Source: Norana najaformis
Taxonomy: Eukaryota; Annelida; Clitellata; Crassiclitellata; Hormogastridae
Direction: 5' to 3'
Assembly (NCBI GenBank): GCA_964023275.1
Contig: OZ029917.1
Span: forward strand, 20,929,988 to 20,993,987
Length of the DNA stretch: 64,000 nt
Every line of letters starts with the position of its first letter. The first letter of the stretch is position 1. This document shows, one piece after another, positions 46,290 to 56,740 of this stretch. The notes beneath the pieces were generated by a model. It was not told where the DNA came from. It saw nothing but the letters and a program-made list of their open reading frames with translations, and ran no database searches. Both the position numbers and the translations under genes were made by a program.

Positions 46290-46770
46290 ACCCTGTCCAT
46301 GCAAGCCCGCCAAGGCTCCGGATACGGCGGCTGCAGTCCACCTCTACTGCGCCGCCCGATTCGTCGCTAATTTGCCAAATGTCTCGCATGTTTCGAGCTA
46401 TATGCGAAAGAAGCTTCAATGGCTTCCGATTGAGGACATAATTATATCAAGATCCACCTCATGATATGAGCTACGGTAGTCTTTGGGGCCCCAGATATAT
46501 CAATCAGATGTATCAAGATACATCAACCATTCCTGTTCTAATCAGCCAGAGGACGATCGTTACGTTCGGCAGTCCACGGGGATCTGATGGTCCCGCGCTC
46601 GCGTACGACGATGCCGGCACATCGTGCTTCCTCGTGCATTGGTCCGTCTTTATGGAGCAGTATTTCACTAAAAATACAAATTTATTGCAGCACAGACAGC
46701 TCAAGAAATATTTTTCAATTTACATTAAATCGTACCTTTCAGATCTGTTAGATGGCGCCATTGCGAGGTT
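46290..46770 (+). mobile_element. CR1/L2-like LINE reverse-transcriptase C-terminus, copy 1
   Basis: Across frames it shows ARFVANLPNVSHVSSYMRKK and LQWLPIED (the ARLV...HITPVL..LHWLPV.. block), then RSLRSAVHGDLMVPRSRT, IGPSLWSSISLKI and a stop. Same domain order as the copy at 47050-47390. Frameshifted. Confidence 0.75.
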
Positions 46771-47049
46771 CCGAAAAGGCTCTCTATAAATGGCCAGATA
46801 CACACACACACATGACTAAGCACAGGCTTATATTGAACTCATTTAGACCTTCAAACGCTCAAACAATGGTTTCTTGCAAAAACCTTTAGCAGACATAGCA
46901 AAATAATTTTAAAAATAATTTTTATTACTTATTAATGACAAATAAAAATGTCTTAGAAAGAGTCGCAGGCTTAACAAATGGACCGCGGGCCAAGACTTTG
47001 AGACCACTGATATTAAAGTAGATTTGTACATATTGCAAATTGCGCTATA

Positions 47050-47390
47050 TGAAAGTATACTGCAAGTTCGCACTATAAATAACGATCGTAAAGAGAGCGG
47101 ATTTCTACTGCATAACGCTTGCCTTCTCTTCAAAAGCCGAAGCGGATCCACAATACATCAAAGAGCTTTGCGTCCCTGTAACCATTCAGCGAGGTTGACG
47201 GTCGTTACGTTTTAGCGCCACAATAACGTACAACGATGTTGGCACATCGCATTTTCTTCTGCATGGGCCGTCCTTCTGGAGCAGACCTCCATTAAAAATA
47301 AGCGTTTTTCGCCACAGACATCTCAAGAAACAGTTTCAGCTTATCTTGCAATCCCACCTGTTAGATTTGTGAACTAGCCATGTTTTATCG
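47050..47390 (+). mobile_element. CR1/L2-like LINE reverse-transcriptase C-terminus, copy 2
   Basis: Shows ADPQYIKELCVPV, RSLRFSA, VGTSHFLLHGPSFWSRPPLKI and LKKQFQLILQSHLLDL to a stop. Nucleotides 47228-47285 align with 46600-46657 of copy 1 (CGTAC-ACGATG--GGCACATCG). The two copies are tandem and in the same orientation. Confidence 0.75.
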
Positions 47391-47399
47391 CCTTCGTGA

Positions 47400-49785
47400 G
47401 TTTCCTGAAAGACGCAGTGTAACTAGTGAGATGGTTACATACTGCTAAGTTTATCATGTAGGCCTACTACACAGGCGGTAGCCAGTTGTTAGAGCGCTCG
47501 AGGGTCTCGCTGGTATTCTGTTCGGTTGCAGCTATTTTAGTACAGAAGAAACCGTTTGAGTGTTTCGCTGGCATCAATAAAGGCAGGTTGCTTACTTACT
47601 TAACGCGATGTTTGCCTGTTCCAGTCATCCATGATCGGTGAAATTCTAGAATCTTGGTCTAACGTTGTGGGGATGAGATACATTGTCCGTCCATGTAGGG
47701 TCGTATTGAATTTAATATGATTCTAATGGCCATATGATGCAGTATAGAGCGCTTCACTTCGATGAAAGGATATGAAGATATATGTGTTTTTACCCCTCCC
47801 CAACTTTGGACTCTCGTGGTAAAATTTATGGTGCCTAGTTCTTCCGGAGAGGCTAAAAGATCAGCTGGGAAGGAGAGGGGCAAAGGGTGGATGTAGGAAC
47901 GAAGACTCGATCAATCACGAAAACCGCGACGAGCAAACAAATCCATCGGAAATTCATTTCTCTGACTTGCATAATTATTCGACTAAGTCTCGACGACTAA
48001 AACGGTCTTAAAAATTGTTGGCAACATAAAGCACAATCTTCCTGTAATTGGCCTCTCATTTTGGATCCGACCCACAATTCTCCAATTTTAAAATCGTGAC
48101 CGTAATACATCAAGCATCGCATTTACCCGCTCTGGTATTTGTAAAAAAGAATGGGAGAAAGTCCACCGATCTCTCCTCTGCTTCTCCCCGAATGATTTTA
48201 GGAAGGGATCGAATCCATTGCGCCCTTCTTAAAAGTCTGCTCCCCTATCAGTTGGTGACATCCAACTCAGATGATCTACGCAGTGGTTGCTTTCTGATCT
48301 CATGCAGCCTCCGCATCCGTCCGTCCATCCGTCCGTTCGTTCGGACAATAACCCTCGAATTACCAGCCGGCCATTGTTATATGTGACACCGGCAGCAGCC
48401 GAGGCGTGCTGGCGCTATATAATTCGTGCTCGCAATAAGGACGCCGTGAATCAGTTTTACTGTCTCCTGTGGCACATTTCACGACCGTTCTATCAAGAAA
48501 TGACTTATTTCAAAGCAAAATTGCGCAACGACGACCCCATTCGGATTGTCATCTGGTCGGGTCCCGCGGGCCGAGGCCCTTGACCTTTCGGGGCACAGTC
48601 GAAGTTTGCCTTTGCGCCGTTGGAGGTTCCTGGAAATGAATGCCATCAATTTTGGTTCGAAATTAGAACGCCGCTGGACCTGCTGCAATCCGCATAGCTC
48701 TATCGATCAGAGGAACAGACAGTCTAAAACGCCATCTCATGGGCAAAGGTCCTCAGGTGATCCAGATTTTTACCCACGCTGTAAAAAGTGTTGCTATAAT
48801 AAAGAAAGTCGTGGCCGATGGAATATGACCGAATTATTTGAAGGACCAAGCGAGTTGCCTTGGTGATTTGCAGTGGGATATACGTTCTTTTACTGAATTC
48901 CAAGATGTCCTTTTACTAACTACTTTTCGATTCGTAAATACATTGCTGATCGTGTATCATCAATTATCACCATCATAACCATCGCCAGCATCATCAGCTC
49001 ATGGCATCACCATCATTTTTGCAAATATCACCATCTAGCTCTACTTTCCACAACCTTCTTGCTACTAAATGTGAGGATTTATCAATGGACAACCCAATCT
49101 GCTCATATGATTACTTTAGCTGTTCACTCACCAACAGTTATTGCCCTGCTTGGGTGTCAAAAGATGTCAAAGGTATAACCTCTTAGATTAACTAGAATCA
49201 ACTCATGCATGTTATAGAATATGGTCACTTTCAGTCCGAGTTTGTCGTGTAGTTCTTCGGGCCTGCCGAAATGTAAGAGCAGCTTTCGAACGATATCTGG
49301 ATCTTTCACATCTGAAGCTGACCGATGGGTCTGGCCAATGTACATACCATGTGTATCCCATCCTGCGCGTAGCATTTCAGCAATTGCGTTTGGGCGCTCC
49401 CGAACCTGGGGTCACATGTCGCATGTGACAATGCAATCACGGATTCGGTTTTGCTATAAATGATGATTCAGAGACTTCGGATTGGCATCGACTGTCCTTT
49501 GCTGAGAGACGGCTTCTGGTCGTTTAGTCGCGAATACTCGGACAGGACAGACTCGTGAACAGCGCCGGGAAACGACCGCCTAATGCGGGGCATTCAACTG
49601 TCAAACTGGTCGGCGAGTGTTACCGTGTGTTGCGAGCGCTTCGTTCTTCATCCTTAGCGATTTTCGAACCGACGAATCGGAATAAACATGAAATAGTCAG
49701 ATTGGATGAGGTTTTTGGTCGGTCTCTGCCTTTCTGCCCCAACCACGAACAACATCATCATCGTTTATAAGTTAAACATTGTTTA
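47400..49785. other. Intergenic, no gene seen
   Basis: Frames at 48048-48386, 48287-48583 and 48546-48866 match nothing that I know and lack start or splice support. GGCGCTATATAATT at 48411-48424 is an isolated LINE-tail motif. Confidence 0.4.
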
Positions 49786-49789
49786 GGTG

Positions 49790-50060
49790 AATACATTTAC
49801 ATGCATACATAGATACATGTATGCATACATGCATATCATACATATATGCATGTATGCATGTATATATGCATACAAACATACACATGTACATGCATACACA
49901 AACATAAATACAAACATGCATGCACACATGCATATGTACATGTACACACATACAACAGGCCTATACATACGTACATACATATATACATGCATGCATGCAT
50001 ACATACATACACGCATGCACACATACATATTTACATACATACACGCATACAACGTTTAGA
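49790..50060. repeat. ACATAC/ATGCAT-rich microsatellite
   Basis: Imperfect ACATACATGC units; open frames on both strands are compositional. Confidence 0.9.
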
Positions 50061-50091
50061 CATCTTTGAGCTGCATCTTAAGTCTACCCAG

Positions 50092-50163
50092 GAACTTGAC
50101 TGGCCAGTAGAACTTGACTGGCCAGTGGAACTTGACTGGCCAGTGGAACTTGACTGGCCAGTG
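50092..50163. repeat. Four 18-bp repeats with palindromic core
   Basis: Four units GAACTTGACTGGCCAGTG (the first ends in A). Each unit contains the perfect 10-bp palindrome ACTGGCCAGT, so palindromes recur every 18 bp. Confidence 0.95.
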
Positions 50164-50169
50164 CAATCG

Positions 50170-51495
50170 ACGGCATCTGACCTTTTGATCTTCCGCTCGA
50201 ACTGCTCTCTACTCAGCCATTGCGCATCTGTTTCCCGCAGCCCCGTTGAACTCTTGACCTTGTCGTGGCCGCCATGTCAAATTCAGCAATGGACTCGTGA
50301 TTTAAAAAACGCGAATCGGGTGCATGAGGCGTGTTGCGGGCGGCAATATGAGATTTAAGGCATGCGCTGCGAATTTTCAACCATCAACGAACAGAAGAAC
50401 AACTGAACGAGAAAAAGGTCCAAATGATGTAAATATGACCTGCGTGGTTCAGGTGTAGTGCATCATATGAGACTACTACTCAGTTACTGCAAGCCCAGCG
50501 CACTGCAAGTCGAGTTCGTATCGCTATCGATTGATTCTTAGTCACTAGATAGTGGCGCTATATAAGCATAGACAATAGTAATAACAATGTAAGTAAGTAA
50601 GCCGGATAAAGCGAGGGAGCGAATTTTCGAATTTTCGAAAGAGTGAACTAACGAGGTAGAAAACCTTGTTTTTAAATTCCCGCTAATGACGGCAATTAAT
50701 TAATTTGTGAAATAATTGACAAGGTAAAAATGTAATGATAATAAATAGTTAGGCAGAGGTAGATGTTTAAATACTATTAGTTATGACAAAATAAACAAGG
50801 GATTTATTCTAAGCAACGGCTAAGCCTATAGCTTTCGAGCTAATGGGCTGAAGCCAAGGGCTCAAATTTTGGCCAAACCTACATGCAATTTTTAATATGC
50901 CAATGTCTGAGTCTGGTCAAAACAAAGATGATAAAGTTAAGTTTCTTTTGGTGTATTTCGGCTGTCAGCAGCGTCTAAGCACGGTACTATCATCTTGCTT
51001 TGAAATCATTTCGTTGTTCCAAACTTCTTTTTACCCTGCGCTATAGGTCGTGTCTGAGTATCCAAGTTATCGCCTAGTTTGAGTGTGACCAGTTGTTGCG
51101 TCTCTTTTAAACTCTCAACGTGGCCCTCAAACACTGTGTTCGGGAACAAGTCTTCTGAGCCTCCTAGCGAATGTTCAATCCGCAATAACATTGGTCCACG
51201 GCACAGAGCGCCCACTTTCTATTTCATAGACAGGCAGTGGGCTTGGAACTGGCCCCGACTCTTGCGTCTTCAGGCCTTTATTACATCGGAGTGTCATCAA
51301 GTAATCGTTAGAGCAATCGTTTTTCCACACTCTGGTAATTGGGGTTGACCTATGTCTCCCAAGAATGTCCATACAAATTGAAAGTTTCTGCTGATAGCTC
51401 AAGCACAGTGGCATGTCGCTGTAGACCCGTATAAGACCTCATGGTTTTAAATTAAATCATTTTAAATCCGTCATTAAAGATCTTAGTAGCCAAAT
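50170..51495. other. Intergenic, no gene seen
   Basis: No recognisable gene; minus-strand frames at 51006-51414 are unrecognised. AGTGGCGCTATATAAGC at 50552-50568, followed by ATAGTAATAAC, is a LINE tail motif. Confidence 0.4.
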
Positions 51496-51499
51496 GAAC

Positions 51500-51640
51500 T
51501 TGTACAGGCTGATTACGGCCTTCTCCGACGGATTATGATTTTTTCTTTTGTTTGATTTGAAGCGACCATCGATTGATGTGCCTTGTGCATTATGATAACG
51601 AAGCTATAGAAGTTAGAAGTTAGTAGATTAGATTAGAGTG
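51500..51640 (+). mobile_element. LINE 3' tail, copy 2
   Basis: Contains CTCCGACGGATTATGATTT, CGACCATCGAT, then TGCCTTGTGCATTATGATAA, GCTATAGAAGTT and terminal TAGATTAGATTA. The first half matches 59994-60046 and the second half matches 18550-18605, tying three copies to one LINE family. Confidence 0.65.
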
Positions 51641-52286
51641 GCAGGTGTTTTGCAAGGGATGTCACAGTGATCGACAAAGTTGCAAATTCAAATCTTGCAT
51701 ATCTTCAAATCTTGCCTGCTTAGGTATCAGTACAAAATAAAGATTGCCAAATACAAAACAGTCATGCTGTGGAGGTCTCGAAATTTGCTTCAAAGTTACA
51801 TATTGTAATATTTTGCCAGATATTTAAAACGGGACCCATACCCTTTTCGTGTGGCGTTATATCGATGAAAGTTATTCGAACTGGGAGCGGCCTGTAATGT
51901 CTTTTCATATATTAATATGTGATGTATACTGTGGTGATGTATGCTCCGGGCCCACGCTTACGGATATTTAACAGAATGTACACTTCGGTGATATATACTC
52001 TGACCCGTACTTCCGGACATTGACATTAATTGCGGACCTGTCATTAGCCCTAATGGCAGAGTTGTTGATTTCAGATTACGTCATATAAAAAGTTTAGAGA
52101 CAATTTATTTTCTAAGATGCTTTCTAAGACTTAACAATATGATAGGTCTGAAGAATACCGAAAACTGGAATCCCACCGAATACGAGAGGAGAGGAAGAAC
52201 GAGAAGGTGGAGAAGAAAAAAGAATCTGCAGATCATTATGCTTTATTTTATTAAATCAATTATATAGGAGAGGGAAATTTAACAAT

Positions 52287-52690
52287 TTAGCAATTTGGAG
52301 GTGGTTTAAATGGGAAGCTAAACTTTAAGAAAATGGTAGAGTGCTCTGAAAGATATGACTCAATGGGAATAAGTAAATGAGGCGATTGCGAGACAGAACG
52401 AGTTATCAGGAAATTCAGAGCATGACCTCTGTAATGTGTTGGAAAGGTTATGAGCTGTTTAATGTCAAACCCTTGCAACACGTCAAGAAATGCTGAAAAA
52501 GAATTACTTGCTAAATCAGTATGAATATTAAAATCACCCATAACAACTATTTCAGGAGGGAAGGAAATTAAATGTTCGAGCAATGACTGAAATTCACAAA
52601 AAATGAGAGGTCAATGGTGGACGATAAATATTTAGAAATAATACCTGTTTGTTGCCAGAAATAAGAATAGCAGGCAAAGCCTCTAATGAC
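52287..52690 (-). mobile_element. LINE endonuclease-domain fragment (CR1/L2-like)
   Basis: The minus strand shows LPAILISGNKQVLFLNIYRPP and then, in another frame, FPPEIVVMGDFNIHTDLAS, FPTHYRGHALNFLITRS and SEHSTI. GDFNIH, THxxGHxLxxxITR and S(D/E)H are the catalytic motifs of AP-endonuclease-type LINE endonucleases. A frameshift near 52575-52600 and the truncation at 52287 show that it is a relic. Confidence 0.85.
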
Positions 52691-52924
52691 TTGGACGGAA
52701 AATAATGATATCGGTATTAGAAGAAGCTGACCTCTTCCCTAGGGGGGATTAATTCCAGCCAGAAGGAGAGAGAGAGAGAGGCCCGACATAGCAGAAGCAC
52801 GTTTGACTGAATTGAAAATGAAGCACCAGGAACCAGATGAAATGAATTGGCTTGAGCAAATAAAATAGACCAGACCGCAGTGACGCATGCATAAATCCAC
52901 TAACAGAGCTGTCTCCACCAGATA

Positions 52925-52959
52925 ATTATTATTGTTATTATCATTATCATTATCATTGC

Positions 52960-53038
<79 letters not shown>

Positions 53039-53040
53039 GC
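52925..53040. repeat. (ATT)n microsatellite
   Basis: About 30 ATT units, perfect from 52960 to 53038. Confidence 0.97.
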
Positions 53041-53344
53041 TGTGATTTACTGTTTTTCACACGACACTCTTCCAGAAAAGCGAAGACATCGATCTTTATC
53101 TTTGTCCAGATTGTTATTTGACGCAGTACAAGAACACGCAAAACGACAATACAATTCTGAGCCAATTGTAACGAAACTTTCTATCCCCAATCTGCCCAAA
53201 GGCAATACGTGCCAAAGTATCGCAAACGACTACATATTTCGCCTATATATATACACACACACACATAAATATATACAACTCCCAATCCAGAATACGAATC
53301 ACACAACACTAGAAAGAAAATGTATTTAATTGAAAACTTGGGGT

Positions 53345-55648
53345 TAAATGGACGATCGCGTCAAGTGGTGCAGGTTTCGTCAGAGGTATGCCTAAGTACG
53401 TGGCATTAGCGTTTTCAGTATGTGGCGTTAGCTTTGCCAGGTAAGGCCTATCTTATATTGTTCATACAATATTGAATATAACCTCAGACGCCGAGGTTCG
53501 TCGGCAACCTATCGGCCAGTATTTTGCTGTAGCTTTCCCACTTCTTTTACAATTTTCTTTCCCAATTCTTTACCATTTCCTTTTCCATTTCTTTTACCAT
53601 TTTTCTTTCCCAATTCACTAAGTTACCTTTCCTTGTGTTCACCTTTTCAGAACAGTTGTAACTCTATCTGTAACCTAACTGTCAGCGCATTATAACGATT
53701 ATTAGCAATTGCTGTTAACACTGAAAAGCACCCCAGAAGTAGGTCGCAACCTATGATGCTATTTAAATTGTCGCAATTACATTACAGCTGTCCTTTTTCC
53801 GAAGCTGTCGTTTTCAGAGTTTCACTTGTGAAGTTCATTTCGTTTAGTATTTCAGTTTCACACAGAACAGAAACACGCAAAAGAAACAATAATTTTGACA
53901 TAAGTAGCTTGTTGAAACTTTGATGCAGCTGCGATGTTCACTCTGTCTGCACTCATAATTTCGCTATTATCGCCCATGCCAGAGTCATTATTACGAGCAA
54001 TGGCCATCGGCGGTGATTGGCTGTGGTAAGCACGTGAGCATTGCTAGTCCGCGATCTTCCGTCAAACCCAGCTACAACAGCAAAGAAAATTGGTTTAAAT
54101 ATCACGAAGAAGTAATAATTGATATCATCAACTCCAACGTCGTCGTCGTTATCATTATCCTCATCATCACCACCACCATCGTTGGCAACACGGACAACAA
54201 CTTCCATATAAACTCCTACTTAAGTGGACTAGGTTTACAAAACGGATATCGGTATTAAATTATATATGTATAGATAATTGCATGTCTGTTATATACTCAT
54301 TAGTGTACACATACTAATAAATATAGCCGCACGTATACGCAAAGCGTAGAAATATATAGTTATATAGCTCTTTTAAATAACAAGATCCAATGAATAGTTA
54401 TAAATAGCAGCCATTTTATTAGATCCACTCGAACTGAGTGAGGGTTCTTACAGTGTTTATTTTTGCTTGGCATCCCGTATCCAAGAGTTTTCGTGGCTGC
54501 GGCTGCATTTGTGCGAGGGATGCTGGCCGTTAGCATCTGAAGAGCAGGAGACGGAGATGATGTCCAAATTAGGCCGGCTGAAGTGGAACGGTACTTGTCG
54601 TCATACTCTATGTACTCTGCATCAAGAATTGTGTCAGCTTCAGTGAATGTCTGATATCAGCAACAATGTCTAACTATCGATCATCTATTCACTCACATTA
54701 TGTTCTTTATACCAATGGATATTTTGGGTAATTCGTTCTTCAGCGCGTTATTCAGTTATTTGGAGCATTCGTCTGTGTTCTTTTTATAATCGTCACATTT
54801 TTCATTCTTTTGTATTTGTTCTGTTGTTCGAGTTATTGTTCATTTTGTGATGTTTGCAACATTCTAAATATAATAATAAATGTTAACGCAACAGCTAATT
54901 TTATTTTATAAACCCGACAAAGATGGCGATGGATAATGATCTAATCTGTAATTTCTTAATAAAAGTCGAGAACAATATGGATTTATGCTTAAAACGGAAG
55001 CATTAAATATAGAATCGTGGAGAAACCGGAAGAATAAATATCTGAATAGATTAAGAGAAGAGATCGAAGTCTGAAGTCTTGTTCCTCACTCCATTTACAA
55101 CAACGCCGACTCTGTTGAGGTGTTATCTGTGTTCCCATAGAAACACACGGTCTATCTTGTAACTCAGCTTTGTTGAGTTTCTTTACTGTTTCGTTTGGTC
55201 TGATTCCTGAGTGAAAAACGCTTGTAAATAGCCAGTCTGCAATGCTTCGCTTCGTAGCTCATTAAAAATGCGTCGTTTATGTTGTCGAAAGTCTCCTCAG
55301 TGCGACTGAAGCTATTGCGGTTTGTAACCAAAAGCTGTTCTAATACATTCTGACGCTCGAAATGTCCGTCTTGTGTCGTTTGCTTAAGCTCTTCTGGACA
55401 TCGCTGAAGCAATTATCCTCATCGCCAGGCAAGGTTAAGCATTAACTGTCGCTGGTGGATTGGTCTTCGACGTCGGAAGCAGAAGTTTTCCTACTCAGTC
55501 TTTGCGCAGAATTCGTACTTCGTCTGAGCAGCGATGAGATTTGCGTCCGAAATTGACTAGGAACGGAAGCTGGTGATTGGCCTGATAACTCACGACTATG
55601 CGTACAGATACAGCCGCCATTTGCACACAGTTCATCACCTTGCTGTTG

Positions 55649-55680
<32 letters not shown>

Positions 55681-56400
55681 GTCTTCAACGTCGTCTTTAT
55701 AAAGAAGATGCTGCATGGGCGCAAAAGAAATGTCTGCAATAATCTGAGCTCCTTAAACAAAAGTAAAGTAAGGTACAGTATGATGCGACTCCTTGCATCA
55801 AAATAGCTCCTACTACACCGGTTAAAGGATCCTTCACCTGAAGCGCAAACTCGAAAACAACTAAATTTAACTATCTTTCGTCTTTATCTTCGTTGAACGT
55901 CATCGTCGCCGCATTCGCTGTTGCCCCGTGCATCATAGTCATCTATGTCAGCGCATTTTATGAACACGCTGTATCGGAAGAGGCGTGGGAAATTTTAACT
56001 CCCGCGCAGCTCTAGCGTAGGTTAGCGAACATGCGCAGCGTGATAAATGTTTGCCTAGACAAGCCTGGACTTATTAAGACAAAATTTGAACGTATATAGT
56101 AAGATATAACTGTATTTGTCTGGTTAGTTAAAATTAGGCCTCGACGAGTGAGAGTTGGCGTAATCGCCGTGAAGTATAAATAGGAGAACACTGTACATTT
56201 ATGTGTGACAACTGATGTTCATCGAAATAAGGAAAGAAACATAAATCGAAAATTAAAGCAACATTTGAGATTTTATGCAGAAATAGGGCATGTGTTATTT
56301 CGTACAATAGATTATAAGTAGCATCTAAAGTATAGAAGTGCAGCGTATCAGATAAGTGTAGTGACAATCTTCATCGTCGTCGTTGTCATCATCATCAACA
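53345..56400. other. Intergenic or downstream region, no gene seen
   Basis: This could contain the unseen 3' exon(s) of the minus-strand adhesion gene, but I cannot identify one. The minus-strand frame at 55164-55412 is unrecognised. A CAT microsatellite lies at 55645-55680. Confidence 0.4.
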
Positions 56401-56659
56401 TCATCGTCATCACATCATCATCATCATCATGATCGTGATCATGATCGTGATGATCGTCATCATTGCCATCGTTTTCATCTATATTCCTATAGTAGTAGTT
56501 CCAGTGTTTAACGACATCTTATGGAACCAAAGACCGTTGACGTCGCCCTCGTCCTTTATCCAGGCTTGGGACTGGCACTACCGGATTAATGGCAATGGCG
56601 GAATTTTATATTCCTATATGATATATGTATATTACATATGGATATATAGAGATACGTGA

Positions 56660-56740
56660 ATTGTTGTGCTTACCATAGAGTGCTGTGCTTACCATAGAGT
56701 GCTGTGCTTACCATAGAGTGCTGTGCTTACCATAGAGTAG
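56660..56740 (-). repeat. Four tandem copies of a 5' splice site
   Basis: A 19-bp unit (on the minus strand GCACTCTATGGTAAGCACA) is repeated four times, each with a full donor TATG|GTAAGC. Predicted exon ends are 56731, 56712, 56693 and 56674. Because 19 is not a multiple of three, each donor gives a different reading frame. Only the first (56731) keeps the phase-1 end expected of the Ig exon. Confidence 0.85.

Noticed and set aside
48048-48866. Overlapping plus-strand frames of about 100 residues
   Set aside because: No recognisable motif, no splice signals tying them together, and part is a CCGT-type repeat.
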